36,255 nt of DNA from CAZKYX01 sp964557125 (GCA_964557125.1 CAZKYX010000012.1:1-36255), one strand, 5' to 3'. Positions 1-8,502 are shown, counted from the stretch's first letter. Made by a program: numbers and translations. Notes: generated from the letters alone by a model not told the origin.

Positions 1-243
1 CAAATAACAAAAAAATACGGTGCTTTGCAAGGCGATTGGCGTGAAATGTTACGCAGAGGATTTGAAGAATGTTTTAGAGTTTTAAAGCCAAATGGAACGC
101 TTATTTTCAAATGGAATGAAGTAAAATTCCCAGTAAAAGAAATTCTAAAACTTACTGACAAAAAACCTTTGTATGGACATAAAAGCGGTATCAAAATGCA
201 AACACATTGGATATGCTTTATAAAGGACGATGATGCTTCTTAA
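1..243 (+). CDS. C-terminal end of a SAM-dependent methyltransferase (truncated by window edge)
   Basis: The frame is open from the first base, so the gene starts outside the window; 80 residues remain. The segment ECFRVLKPNGTLIFKW matches the strand 4/helix region of class I SAM-dependent methyltransferases, where 'RVLKPNG' precedes strand 5. The catalytic motif and most of the cofactor pocket are missing, so the substrate cannot be told. A second, complete DNA methyltransferase follows 82 bases downstream, so a DNA substrate is a reasonable guess. The gap between them carries an inverted repeat. Confidence 0.7.
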   Translation, partial: QITKKYGALQGDWREMLRRGFEECFRVLKPNGTLIFKWNEVKFPVKEILKLTDKKPLYGHKSGIKMQTHWICFIKDDDAS

Positions 244-250
244 AATGGCA

Positions 251-290
251 CATAACGGTTCGGGCTTGGCGAAGTGGCTGAACCCGAACT
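251..290 (+). repeat. Inverted repeat between two methyltransferase genes, attC-like
   Basis: GTTCGGG at 258-264 is the exact reverse complement of CCCGAAC at 283-289, with an 18-base spacer. The block begins with CATAAC just after the end of the preceding gene. Position and shape recall an integron attC recombination site or a cassette boundary, but a clear GTTRRRY right box is missing. It could equally be a terminator-like hairpin, although no T-run follows. Confidence 0.4.
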
Positions 291-325
291 TAAATAGAAT
301 TACTAAACTTAAAAATTAAAAACGA

Positions 326-1099
326 ATGATTGATAGAATTACCGAACAGCCATTTTGCCAAACCCGTGTTAGTGGCAGTACTTTTATAAACGCTGATTGC
401 TTCGATGTTTTTCCTTTTATTGATGATAAATCAATTGATGCGATTATTTGTGATTTGCCTTATGGAACTACTGCGTGTAAGTGGGATAGTATTTTACCTT
501 TAGATAAATTATGGGAACAATATGAGCGTGTTTTAAAGCCAAATGGAGTTATTTTACTGACGGCTTCGCAACCATTTACAACTGTGTTGATAGGAAACGA
601 TTTGAAAATGTTTAAATACAATTTAGTTTGGGATAAAGTGGCTGTAACAAATCCAATGTTGGCTAAAAAACAGCCTATGCGATGTCATGAAGATGTATTA
701 GTTTTTTATGATAAACAACCAACTTATAACCCACAAATGAGAGTAGGTGTAAAGTGGAGTAGAGCAGGTAAAAAACAGCATACAACAGACACTTTAGGGC
801 AAAGCACGTTGTTTAATAATGGAAGCGATGAAAGCGAAATGAAATACCCAAAAAGTATTATTACATTTTCAAATGCCGACAAAACTAAGAACGAACACCC
901 AACCCAAAAACCACTTGATTTGATGGAATGGTTAATTAAAACCTACACAAATGAAGGAGATATGATTTTAGACAACACAATGGGTTCAGGAACTACAAAC
1001 TTGGCTTGCATTAAATTAAATCGCAAATCAATTGGAATAGAAAAGGAAAAACAATATTACGATGTCGCTGTTCGAAGGGCTTCGGAGTATTGCCACTAA
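326..1099 (+). CDS. DNA methyltransferase, beta class (N6-adenine or N4-cytosine)
   Basis: This 257-residue protein should transfer a methyl group from SAM to an exocyclic amino group in DNA. The catalytic motif DLPY is near residue 44 and precedes the SAM-binding motif LDNTMGSGTT near residue 218; that order is typical of the beta class. HPTQKPLDLMEWLI before the SAM motif is also characteristic of this group. No restriction endonuclease partner is next to it, so it is probably an orphan enzyme that protects or marks the phage DNA. Its neighbours are another methyltransferase upstream and a tyrosine recombinase downstream. The TAA stop sits inside CACTAACG, echoing the TAAC after the first gene. 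Confidence 0.9.
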   Translation: MIDRITEQPFCQTRVSGSTFINADCFDVFPFIDDKSIDAIICDLPYGTTACKWDSILPLDKLWEQYERVLKPNGVILLTASQPFTTVLIGNDLKMFKYNLVWDKVAVTNPMLAKKQPMRCHEDVLVFYDKQPTYNPQMRVGVKWSRAGKKQHTTDTLGQSTLFNNGSDESEMKYPKSIITFSNADKTKNEHPTQKPLDLMEWLIKTYTNEGDMILDNTMGSGTTNLACIKLNRKSIGIEKEKQYYDVAVRRASEYCH

Positions 1100-1151
1100 C
1101 GTCCATATTTACAAAACATTTACAATACATTAAAAACCAAATATTTATAAC

Positions 1152-1952
1152 ATGCAAAACTCAAACTTTACAAAACTTTTTGAGCGTGATTTGAAAGTAA
1201 AAAATTATGCTGAAAGTACTATCAAAAATTATTTATGTCAAATAGAAATATTCCTGAATTACTTTAAAGGTAAGGATAGTCCAAAACACATTTCATCTGA
1301 TGAGATAAAAGATTATCTATTGACTGCTAAAGAAGTGAATAGCCAAAGACATATGCACTCAGCTATTAAATTGTTTTATAAGCATACGATACACCAGCCG
1401 CAAAAATTTAGATTTATTGAATATGCAAGAAAGGAGAAAAAACTTCCTGCTGTAATAGACAAAGACTATCTGGTAAAACAAATCAACAGCATCCAAAACC
1501 TAAAACATAAGTCCATCATCATAGTGGCTTATTCAACAGGCATGAGAGTTTCAGAAATATGTAATTTGCTCATTTCTGACATTGACAGCAAAAGGATGAT
1601 TATTATCATCAGGCAGGCAAAAGGTGACAAAGATAGATTAGTTCCATTATCCGAAAATGTACTTAAAGTATTGAGACAATATTTTACAGAATACAAACCG
1701 AAACAATACTTATTTAACGGTCAATTCGATTTACAATACAGTCATAAATCTTGCAATGAGATTGTAAAAAAGTACATTGGCAAAGATTATCATTTCCATA
1801 CTCTCAGACACTCAAACGCTACTGCACTGCTTGAATCAGGAACGGATTTAAGGGTTATTCAAAAACTCTTAGGCCATAGCTCAAGTAAGACAACCGAAAT
1901 TTATACCCATGTGTCCACTAATGTAATTTCTAAAGTAAATACTCCAATTTAA
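1152..1952 (+). CDS. Tyrosine recombinase / integrase (XerC/D-like)
   Basis: The 266-residue protein has a SAM-like core-binding domain (about residues 5-95) and a tyrosine recombinase catalytic domain. The active-site set is complete: R132 (STGMRVSE), K158 (AKGDK), H216 and R219 (HTLRH), H242 (LLGH) and the nucleophile Y251 (EIYTHVS). It should cut and rejoin DNA through a 3'-phosphotyrosine bond, for phage integration/excision or for dimer resolution. The length fits Xer or phage integrases. The extra helix typical of integron integrases is not evident. A possible directionality factor follows 34 bases downstream. No attachment site could be identified. Confidence 0.92.
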   Translation: MQNSNFTKLFERDLKVKNYAESTIKNYLCQIEIFLNYFKGKDSPKHISSDEIKDYLLTAKEVNSQRHMHSAIKLFYKHTIHQPQKFRFIEYARKEKKLPAVIDKDYLVKQINSIQNLKHKSIIIVAYSTGMRVSEICNLLISDIDSKRMIIIIRQAKGDKDRLVPLSENVLKVLRQYFTEYKPKQYLFNGQFDLQYSHKSCNEIVKKYIGKDYHFHTLRHSNATALLESGTDLRVIQKLLGHSSSKTTEIYTHVSTNVISKVNTPI

Positions 1953-1986
1953 TAATTATTAAAAGCAAATAACTTATCTTTACACA

Positions 1987-2739
1987 ATGAACGCAAGATT
2001 AAATAAAGAAAGGTCTTCAATGCCGGTGGCAACAGTAGGAACAGTGAAAGTAGGTATGAAAAACGACAAAGGGTTTCCGATGTCATTGGATTACTTTATC
2101 GCTAACAGTTCGCACCAAACATACATAAACATGTTTAATGAAGCGATGGGAGAAAAGCCTTCGATTTTGAATATAATTTTTATATCAGATAACATTTCTG
2201 ATGTGTGTTCTGAATCCTTAGAGCTTAGAGATAAGTCCGGCGCTTTGTTTTGTAAGTCAGACGGAGAAACTTACCGTATTGTAAAAAACGGAGTTTGGGT
2301 AGATTACTCTTCCACAGAAATGATTGAAAAGTACGGATCAATAGAAGCCTTTGAAACGGCAATCGTAAAAGCAAGCGGTGGAAAAGGGTTTAAGAGAAAG
2401 CTCACATTGCGGTTTGTTATCACTCAGATAAAAGGATTGTTTGGTCAATGGCAGTTTACTACTCATGCCGACAAAAGTTCTATCGACCAGATCATAACGG
2501 CTTTTGACAACGTAAAGCAAGCAGCAGGTACAGTAAAGATGATACCATTTGATTTAACGGTCACTAAGGTAAAAAAAGATATGAGCGGAAACCCAAGCAA
2601 GTATCCTGTTATAAGCCTTGTTGCTAATAGCTCTTTTGAGTCATTAAACAAGTTGGCAGAACTCGGAGAAAGCGCATTTAATAAGGGAATTTTAACTGAA
2701 GACAAAATACTACAATTAGGAAATGGAAATAATATTTAA
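1987..2739 (+). CDS. Possible gp3-like recombination directionality factor
   Basis: This 250-residue protein has features recalling the gp3-like family, known from actinophages as directionality factors for integrases: an N-terminal stretch with KNDKGFPMSLDYF, a central part with CKSDGETYRI, and GLFGQWQFTTHADKSS followed by VKMIPFDLTV. Such proteins bind the recombinase and switch it from integration to excision, although the classical partners are serine integrases. The place right after a tyrosine recombinase agrees with a recombination role. The assignment comes from remembered motif pattern only; a replication accessory protein is the alternative. A weak TATCTTTA box at 1975-1982 may be its promoter. 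Confidence 0.4.
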   Translation: MNARLNKERSSMPVATVGTVKVGMKNDKGFPMSLDYFIANSSHQTYINMFNEAMGEKPSILNIIFISDNISDVCSESLELRDKSGALFCKSDGETYRIVKNGVWVDYSSTEMIEKYGSIEAFETAIVKASGGKGFKRKLTLRFVITQIKGLFGQWQFTTHADKSSIDQIITAFDNVKQAAGTVKMIPFDLTVTKVKKDMSGNPSKYPVISLVANSSFESLNKLAELGESAFNKGILTEDKILQLGNGNNI

Positions 2740-2813
2740 AATATTTGTAACTTTGCTTTGTGTTGATGCTTTTTTCACCATAGAGCGTATTATTAATCGT
2801 ATAAATAATAAAA

Positions 2814-3068
2814 ATGAACGCTGAATTAGAATTATTAAAAGTGATCTCTAATATTACAATTAGACACATGAACTCAATTCCTAACGAGAATTTGAGTAGA
2901 ATACAAGTTGAAGCAAAGGAGTTAATGAACGAATTTGTTGATATGCTTAACAGAGACATTTACAAAGTGGATATGTCTGAAATTAAGGATATGCAAGAGA
3001 GAGTTCAAGCATTGCTTCAGAGAATTGCACTTGACAAAACTCTTCACACAATAGCCGCTCAGAACTAA
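2814..3068 (+). CDS. Small helical protein of unknown function
   Basis: An 84-residue acidic and basic mixed, probably all-helical protein, with MNSIPNENLSRIQVEAKELMNEF in its first half. I do not recognise a family. Its last base overlaps the ATG of the next small gene (stop TAA at 3066-3068, start at 3068), so the two are probably translated together. The upstream gap of 74 bases contains a TAACTTTG box near 2750 but no convincing partner box. Confidence 0.6.
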   Translation: MNAELELLKVISNITIRHMNSIPNENLSRIQVEAKELMNEFVDMLNRDIYKVDMSEIKDMQERVQALLQRIALDKTLHTIAAQN

Positions 3069-3235
3069 TGATAGAGTCAAAATTCAACAAGGTAAGAAAG
3101 CTTCTCGATGCAGCAGAAGGGAAAGCAGTAAAAGGTGTTTCCATGCAAATGAAAAGACCTGTAGTGGAAGCAAGGAGGATGATAAGAGAAATAAAATCCA
3201 TACTCACTGAAATTTCCAAAGAAATAAACGGTTAA
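3068..3235 (+). CDS. Short basic protein, possibly histone H1-like
   Basis: A 55-residue ORF with start 3068 and stop TAA 3233-3235. It is lysine/arginine rich, and the pattern KAVKGVSMQMKRPVVEAR then IREIKSILTEISKEI recalls the short histone H1-like proteins of Bacteroidota, which have a basic middle and an amphipathic helical tail. If so it would coat or compact DNA. It overlaps both neighbours by one base (ATG in TAATG on each side), which supports it as a real gene despite the length. The H1 similarity is a judgement by eye. Confidence 0.55.
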   Translation: MIESKFNKVRKLLDAAEGKAVKGVSMQMKRPVVEARRMIREIKSILTEISKEING

Positions 3236-3624
3236 TGAAGGGATGGAATTATAACGACGTAGAGAAGCTCGTAAACAAAGGATTAGTAAAAAAAGACCAG
3301 TTGCCGAAGAAACCTGAAGCAGCAGGTCTTTCTGAAATTAAGTCCATACTCACTAAAAATGCAGTACGATACAAAGAAGAATATAAGTTTCATTCAAAGA
3401 GAAAGTTTAGGCTTGATATATTTCTTCCTGATTACGACATTGGCATAGAGTACGAAGGTCTTGTTTCTGAAAAATCAGGGCATACAACGTTTGAAGGATA
3501 TTCAAAGGATTGCACTAAGTACAACATAGCTTTATTGTATAATAGAATCTCAATACTTAGATACACCGCATTTAATTTCAATGAATTTGAAGAAGATATA
3601 AAAAAAATAATGTATGGATTATAG
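3235..3624 (+). CDS. PD-(D/E)XK-type nuclease
   Basis: The 129-residue protein has the core of a small PD-(D/E)XK nuclease: FRLDIFLPDYDIGIEYEG (about residues 60-77), giving an aspartate and an E-x-E strand, followed by SGHTTFEGYSKDCTKYNIAL. Phage proteins of this shape, often called VRR-NUC or resolvase-like, cut structured or branched DNA. The classical lysine after the acidic pair is not obvious, so the catalytic lysine may come from a nearby position. The gene overlaps the next one by 11 bases (ATG 3614, stop 3624), so it may be co-translated with the glycosyltransferases. Confidence 0.72.
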   Translation: MKGWNYNDVEKLVNKGLVKKDQLPKKPEAAGLSEIKSILTKNAVRYKEEYKFHSKRKFRLDIFLPDYDIGIEYEGLVSEKSGHTTFEGYSKDCTKYNIALLYNRISILRYTAFNFNEFEEDIKKIMYGL

Positions 3625-4279
3625 GAACGTGAAAGTTGCCATGATAGTTATTTCCGACGGAAAAACAAATGAGCTGAGAGAAATGACACAGAACTGCATA
3701 AACTCAGCTATCGTAAATTCAAATGAAGGTAATCTCGAAGTTATAGTTTTTGAAAAGACACAGTTCAAGTACAAAAACGCAACAACCATACATTACGAAG
3801 ATACTGAATTTAATTACAATAAGATAGCCAACGAAGGTATAAAAATGTACTCAAAGTATGATCGCTTTTTGATTTGTAATAACGACTTAGTTTTCCATAA
3901 CGGATGGTTGAAACCATTGATTGCGTGCAATATGCCGGTTGTAAGTTCTGTTGATCCTGGACTTAAAAAGCAAATGGCTATAAGGACAAATAAATTAGGG
4001 TACACAAACAAGGTTCACTTTTCGCCATGGTGCTTTATGATTGATAAAAAAACATGGCAGCAAATAGGTGGATTTGACGAAGACTTTGGATTTTGGTACG
4101 CAGACGATAGTTTCCTGGAGCAGCTGAAGAAAATAGAAACACCGCCTTGCATTGCGATAAACTCAAAGGTTACTCACCTTAGAAGCCAAACATTAAATAC
4201 GGTTGATGAAGAAGAGAAATCAAACCTTACGGTAAAACAGTACGAAAAGTTTTTCAAAAAATACATCAAGACGTCATGA
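3614..4279 (+). CDS. GT-A type glycosyltransferase
   Basis: The 221-residue protein reads as a family-2-like glycosyltransferase. The N-terminal strand KVAMIVISDGKT starts the nucleotide-binding fold; ICNNDLVF (about residues 86-93) is at the place of the metal-binding DXD motif; GGFDEDFGFWYADDSF (about residues 153-168) is the acceptor/catalytic segment seen in galactosyltransferase-like proteins. It should move a sugar from a nucleotide-sugar to a glycan or protein. It is short and has no membrane segment. It is the first of a run of carbohydrate genes to 8200 and overlaps the next start by four bases (ATGA). Confidence 0.8.
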   Translation: MDYRNVKVAMIVISDGKTNELREMTQNCINSAIVNSNEGNLEVIVFEKTQFKYKNATTIHYEDTEFNYNKIANEGIKMYSKYDRFLICNNDLVFHNGWLKPLIACNMPVVSSVDPGLKKQMAIRTNKLGYTNKVHFSPWCFMIDKKTWQQIGGFDEDFGFWYADDSFLEQLKKIETPPCIAINSKVTHLRSQTLNTVDEEEKSNLTVKQYEKFFKKYIKTS

Positions 4280-5562
4280 AAATATCCGTATGCGTAATCG
4301 TTTACAACCGGATCGAAAACTTACAGAGGTGGCTTCACTGTTGGGATCAATGCGATAAAACAAATGCTTCGCTCACAGTAATCCACAATTACGAAAAAGT
4401 AGAAGACGTAGTTATTTACAACAACATTTGCAAAGGATACGCTGATGTAACATACATTCAAAGGCAAAACATAGGTTTTGATATAGGAGCTTTTCAGGAC
4501 GTATGCCTTGAAAGGCTTTATAAGTTTGATAACGATTGGGATTACTTACTTTGGTGTACGGACGACACGATACCGATGAGCAGGGATTTCGTTCAAAAAT
4601 TCCTGAATGTAAATCAGGTTGGCTCACTGGTAATGCACATTTCGAGCGAAGTTACCGACCACGTAAGAACCACAGGTTTCAGGATCAGCAAACGAGTAAG
4701 TAAATTACTCACTTTCCCTTCCGACAGGGTTACGTCAAAACAAGAGTGCTATCACTTTGAACACTTAGGCGGAAAGAATACATTATTTCACCAGCTCAGG
4801 AGTCTCGGCGAAGAAGCGTTTATGATTTCCAACCTTGCCAATAGTCCACTTTGGGATATTGGTCACAGGAAAAGCATCAAGATGCGAAGGATGCAGGAAC
4901 ACGACAAAGCGTTTTATTACGCTGAAGAAGTTTCTGCGAAGCTCAATGTTCCGTACTATGAACCAAAAAAGATAGGAGACAAGGTAGCTGTTATCTGCAC
5001 GATATACAATGCTTTTCCTGATGTGATTGGTTCTATGTTGGCACAAACGCATAAGAATTGGGTCTTATATTTGGTTCACGATGGAAAGTCAGACGGAAGT
5101 ATCAATATCCAGGGAATTGTAGATGCCGTAAATGACCCAAGAATAATTTACATCGAGACGACTGAAAGAGCTGGCTATTGGGGTCACACCATAAGAAGAG
5201 ATTACTTACAGAATCTAAGGAATACTGATTTTGATTTTGTGCTTATTACAAACCACGACAACCATCACGTACCTTCATTTTTGCAAAAGATGATTACGCC
5301 GTTGATGGATGGTAAATATTTTGCTTCATTTTGTAGTGAAATGGTTCACAGCTATGTAGATCACAAGGTAATGATATGCAGATTAAAGAGAGGTCATGTT
5401 GATTGCGCAGGAGTTATAATCAGGAAAGACATTGCTTGTGAGATAGGATTTGTACACGTAGAGGAACATTCTGCCGATTGGTTCTATTTTCAGGACATTA
5501 TAAATAAATACGGGGATAAGAAATTTGTTAGGGTTCAGGGTTGCTTATTAGTTCACAATTAA
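4276..5562 (+). CDS. Two-domain family 2 glycosyltransferase
   Basis: The 428-residue protein contains two GT-A folds in tandem. The first starts MKISVCVIVYNR with WCTDDT as its acidic motif near residue 95. The second begins near residue 235 (KVAVICTIYNAFPDVIGSM, then LYLVHDGKSDGS) with ITNHDNHH near residue 325 as its DXD-like site. Two catalytic units in one chain are typical of polymerising enzymes or of transferases that add two different sugars in turn. It starts inside the previous stop codon, so it belongs to the same operon. The acceptor is unknown; surface glycan of the host or a virion protein are both possible. Confidence 0.85.
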   Translation: MKISVCVIVYNRIENLQRWLHCWDQCDKTNASLTVIHNYEKVEDVVIYNNICKGYADVTYIQRQNIGFDIGAFQDVCLERLYKFDNDWDYLLWCTDDTIPMSRDFVQKFLNVNQVGSLVMHISSEVTDHVRTTGFRISKRVSKLLTFPSDRVTSKQECYHFEHLGGKNTLFHQLRSLGEEAFMISNLANSPLWDIGHRKSIKMRRMQEHDKAFYYAEEVSAKLNVPYYEPKKIGDKVAVICTIYNAFPDVIGSMLAQTHKNWVLYLVHDGKSDGSINIQGIVDAVNDPRIIYIETTERAGYWGHTIRRDYLQNLRNTDFDFVLITNHDNHHVPSFLQKMITPLMDGKYFASFCSEMVHSYVDHKVMICRLKRGHVDCAGVIIRKDIACEIGFVHVEEHSADWFYFQDIINKYGDKKFVRVQGCLLVHN

Positions 5563-5571
5563 AAATTAAAA

Positions 5572-7512
5572 ATGAAAGTTTTATTATTGGGTGCAGGTGG
5601 ATTACTTGGCACTGAATTAACAAAAAGATACGGCAAGGATATAATTGCTGTTAAAAAGCAAGATTGCGACATTATCAGCATGTTGCAAGTTGAAAGATGT
5701 ATCAAGCGATACAATCCGGATATTATCATAAATGCAGCCGCAGTAACCGACAACAGGGTTGTAGAATCAGACCCAACAGGAGCTATAATGACCAATATCA
5801 TTGGTTCGGCTCACTTATCTCTTGTCTGTATTGCTAAGAAAATAAGGTACGTTTATTTATCCACTGATTACATTTACAAAGGAGACAGGGGTAACTACAA
5901 GGAGACGGATGAGATTATGCCATTCAATCTATACTCTCACACAAAGCTGGGTGGTGAGTGTTCAGCCGTAGCTGTAAAAAACCACTTGATAATCAGAACT
6001 TCATTTGGTAGGGAATTTAAGTACAAAAAGGCTTTCATTGATAAGTGGACGTCAAAGGATTACGTTAGTATTCTTGCGCCAATGATTTACGAAGCTGCGA
6101 TAAGTCCGCTCACCGGAGTTCTGAATTTGGGTACAGAAAGGAAAACTCTTTTCGACCACGCCTTCAGAACAAATCCGAACGTTGAAGCAATTTCAATAAA
6201 AGACCAAAGGTATTTTACACCTGAAGATACTTCGTTAAATATCCAAAAGTGGATAAACTACAAGTCTGAAAACTCAGTTGTTTCGGTTCATACAAATTGC
6301 CGGTGTTGCGGAAGTACGAATATGAGAAAGTACCTGGACTTAAACCTTATGCCATTGGCGAACAATTTGGAGTTCACTTCTCAGAGAGCAAAGGATCAGG
6401 AAAGATACCCATTACAGATTTTGTACTGTGATGATTGTTCTTTATCTCAGTTGTCGGTAATCATAGAGCCTAAGAAAATGTTTTCCTACTATACTTATCG
6501 GTCTGGAATAAACAAACCGTATGTTGAGCATTGCAGAAATATGGCAATAGACTTTAAAAAATCTGGTATTATAAAAAAAGAAGGTTTCCACATTGATCTT
6601 GCATCGAACGACGCAGCACTTTTGAAGGAGTTTAGGGATGAAGTTGGGTGTACGGTTTTAGGTGTAGACCCTGCAAGCAATCTTACTGCCATCGCTGAAA
6701 GCGAAGGAATACCATGTATAACAGATTTTTGGTCTTGCAAGGTTGCGGATCATGTAATTCAGAAATACGGAAAGGCTGATTTGATAACAGCAACTAATGT
6801 TTTTGCTCACGTTCACGACGTACACGAATTTTTACAAGCTGCTTATGATTGTCTTGCTGATGAAGGTATTTTAGTAATCGAGTGTCCGTACATTGTTGAT
6901 TTTATAGAAAATATAGAGTTTGATACTACATATTATGAACACTTATCTTATATGTCGGTGCTTCCGGTTTACAGGATGGTTCAGAGACATGGATTAAATT
7001 TGATTGGCGTTGAAAAAATAAACATTCACGGTGGAACGATAAGAATGACAATCTCAAAAATTGAATCCACTCGTGCTGTTCAGCAATCTGTTTTTGATTT
7101 TATGAATAATGAAAGAGATAAGGGTTTTTATAAGTTTGAATTATTCCAAAATTGGAGCGAACAGGTTGATAGATTGGTAAGTGATTTTAAGTTTGGACTT
7201 TTATGTTTGAAGAAAGAAGGTAGAAAGATAGCCGCTTTTGCTGCTTCAGCTAAGGGTAACACGCTTTTAAACTACTCGGACATAAATACCGATGTGATTG
7301 ATTACATAGTTGACCAAACGCCGGAGAAAATAGGTAAGTTTTCGCCAGGTACAGGAATACCGATAGTGGGTATTGACATGGTTGAAAAAGATGTTCCTGA
7401 TTACATTGTAATATTGGCATGGAACTTCAAGGACGCAATTATCGAAAAGCTAAGGAAGGTTTACAAAGGAAGGTTTATAATTCCAATACCAAAGTGGGAA
7501 ATCATTGAATAA
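5572..7512 (+). CDS. Fusion: RmlD-like sugar reductase/epimerase + TylCIII/NovU-type sugar C-methyltransferase
   Basis: The 646-residue protein joins two enzymes. Residues 1-235 are an extended short-chain reductase like RmlD: Rossmann motif GAGGLLG at residue 7, LSTDYIY, and the catalytic YSHTK. From about residue 242 it is a sugar C-methyltransferase: a zinc-type N-terminus with CRCC and CDDC pairs, a SAM-binding middle (IDLASNDAALL, GVDPAS), the catalytic-region motif YYEHLSYMS, and the C-terminal domain with DQTPEKIGKFSPGTGIPI. Together these would make a branched-chain C-methyl deoxysugar from an NDP-ketosugar. Both parts keep their motifs, so the fusion looks functional. It lies between glycosyltransferases that could use the product. 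Confidence 0.85.
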   Translation: MKVLLLGAGGLLGTELTKRYGKDIIAVKKQDCDIISMLQVERCIKRYNPDIIINAAAVTDNRVVESDPTGAIMTNIIGSAHLSLVCIAKKIRYVYLSTDYIYKGDRGNYKETDEIMPFNLYSHTKLGGECSAVAVKNHLIIRTSFGREFKYKKAFIDKWTSKDYVSILAPMIYEAAISPLTGVLNLGTERKTLFDHAFRTNPNVEAISIKDQRYFTPEDTSLNIQKWINYKSENSVVSVHTNCRCCGSTNMRKYLDLNLMPLANNLEFTSQRAKDQERYPLQILYCDDCSLSQLSVIIEPKKMFSYYTYRSGINKPYVEHCRNMAIDFKKSGIIKKEGFHIDLASNDAALLKEFRDEVGCTVLGVDPASNLTAIAESEGIPCITDFWSCKVADHVIQKYGKADLITATNVFAHVHDVHEFLQAAYDCLADEGILVIECPYIVDFIENIEFDTTYYEHLSYMSVLPVYRMVQRHGLNLIGVEKINIHGGTIRMTISKIESTRAVQQSVFDFMNNERDKGFYKFELFQNWSEQVDRLVSDFKFGLLCLKKEGRKIAAFAASAKGNTLLNYSDINTDVIDYIVDQTPEKIGKFSPGTGIPIVGIDMVEKDVPDYIVILAWNFKDAIIEKLRKVYKGRFIIPIPKWEIIE

Positions 7513-7522
7513 AACATAAAAT

Positions 7523-8200
7523 ATGCTGATACTAATGCCAACGTGTAACAGGGCTGAAATGGCTCTCGAAAACACACAAAAACTCAAAGATGCTGAAAGA
7601 GTAATCCTTTGTGTCAATAATTGCGACATCAAAGAATACAGACGCTATCGCTGGCCGAAAAACGTATTCATTCAGGATATGACATTTATCAAAGGAGACC
7701 CTAAGGAATGTCATAACAGAACATTTAGGATGATGATCCAGATCAGAGCAAATTTGAATATTTTGGTTCTCGAAGATGACTGTACGCCGTGCGATAATTT
7801 TGTGAAGGATTTTTACAGCAAAGTAAAGTCAATACCTGATAAGGATTTTACTTTGAGTCCTATTTATATTCCGGAAAAGAAATGCCTTTACACAGATGCA
7901 GAAGAGAAAGAGTATGTTTACGGAGATCATAAGTTTGTAACTCAAAAGTATGTTGATGGTAATTTTTACTTCACCAAAGGTATTCACGAAGACATGAAGA
8001 TTTGGCTTTTGGGTGCTATACCTGTTAAAACATCAACGTCAGGTATCGGCCCGTTCTTATCTCGAAAGATACACGCTGAAGGAATTAAGATGTACAGAAC
8101 AGAGTTTACGATGGTTGAACACGGAGACCATGAGAGTTTACAATTTGGAGATAGGAGAAAAAAAGTTCCATTGATAGCAAAATTTCAAAAAAATGTATAG
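7523..8200 (+). CDS. Glycosyltransferase-like protein
   Basis: The 225-residue protein starts with a GT-A-like strand (MLILMPTCNRAEMA) and has VLEDDCTPC near residue 80, a likely metal-binding acidic motif. VDGNFYFTKGIHEDM follows in the second half. I read it as a diverged family-2-like transferase; the overall likeness is weaker than for the two upstream genes. It closes the sugar module and overlaps the lipoprotein gene by eight bases. Confidence 0.62.
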   Translation: MLILMPTCNRAEMALENTQKLKDAERVILCVNNCDIKEYRRYRWPKNVFIQDMTFIKGDPKECHNRTFRMMIQIRANLNILVLEDDCTPCDNFVKDFYSKVKSIPDKDFTLSPIYIPEKKCLYTDAEEKEYVYGDHKFVTQKYVDGNFYFTKGIHEDMKIWLLGAIPVKTSTSGIGPFLSRKIHAEGIKMYRTEFTMVEHGDHESLQFGDRRKKVPLIAKFQKNV

Positions 8201-8468
8201 ATTATTATTTTTTATTTTATTAGCTTCTTGCGGAAAAGAAGAATGTAGACAATGCTTTAATGTCGTTGAGTCTAACGAAGCACAAGCAATACTTAAATGT
8301 AATGGATTACCAAATAGTTATCCAAAAATGGATTACGGTGAAGCGTTTGCAGGAACGAAGTGTGGTGATGAAATTAAAACATTTACTGATGGTGGCAGAA
8401 GACTTACGTCAACAAGCAATCAAAAATGTGTACAAATAAAGTGGGTAAGATATAAATATTGCAGATAG
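8193..8468 (+). CDS. Small cysteine-rich lipoprotein
   Basis: The 91-residue protein has a short type II signal peptide: MYRLLFFILLASC with the lipobox cysteine at residue 13. After cleavage the mature protein would be lipid-anchored, probably at the outer membrane or periplasmic face. Several further cysteines (two in KEECRQC, three more towards the C-terminus) suggest disulfides. Phage-encoded lipoproteins are often superinfection-exclusion factors or lysis/spanin parts; nothing here decides between them. It is the last gene before the non-coding block. Confidence 0.75.
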   Translation: MYRLLFFILLASCGKEECRQCFNVVESNEAQAILKCNGLPNSYPKMDYGEAFAGTKCGDEIKTFTDGGRRLTSTSNQKCVQIKWVRYKYCR

Positions 8469-8471
8469 CAC

Positions 8472-8502
8472 TTGACAAGTAAATAAAAAAGCCGTATACT
8501 TG
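8472..8502 (+). promoter_or_regulatory. Bacteroidota-type promoter A
   Basis: TTGAC at 8472 and TATACTTG at 8495-8502 are separated by 20 bases, matching the -33/-7 layout of Bacteroidota. The -33 region lies in CACTTGACAAGT, shared with the promoter at 35165. A transcript from here would meet the hairpin at 8575-8607 after roughly 100 bases and has no good ORF. Confidence 0.55.

Noticed and set aside
1152..1952. Integron integrase IntI
   Set aside because: The extra helix region between the catalytic patches is not visible; length and motifs fit a general XerC/D or phage recombinase.
2338..3219. Several minus-strand ORFs of 60-93 codons
   Set aside because: They lie opposite well-supported + strand genes, have no overlap-coupled neighbours and read as unlike proteins; they are shadows of the coding strand.
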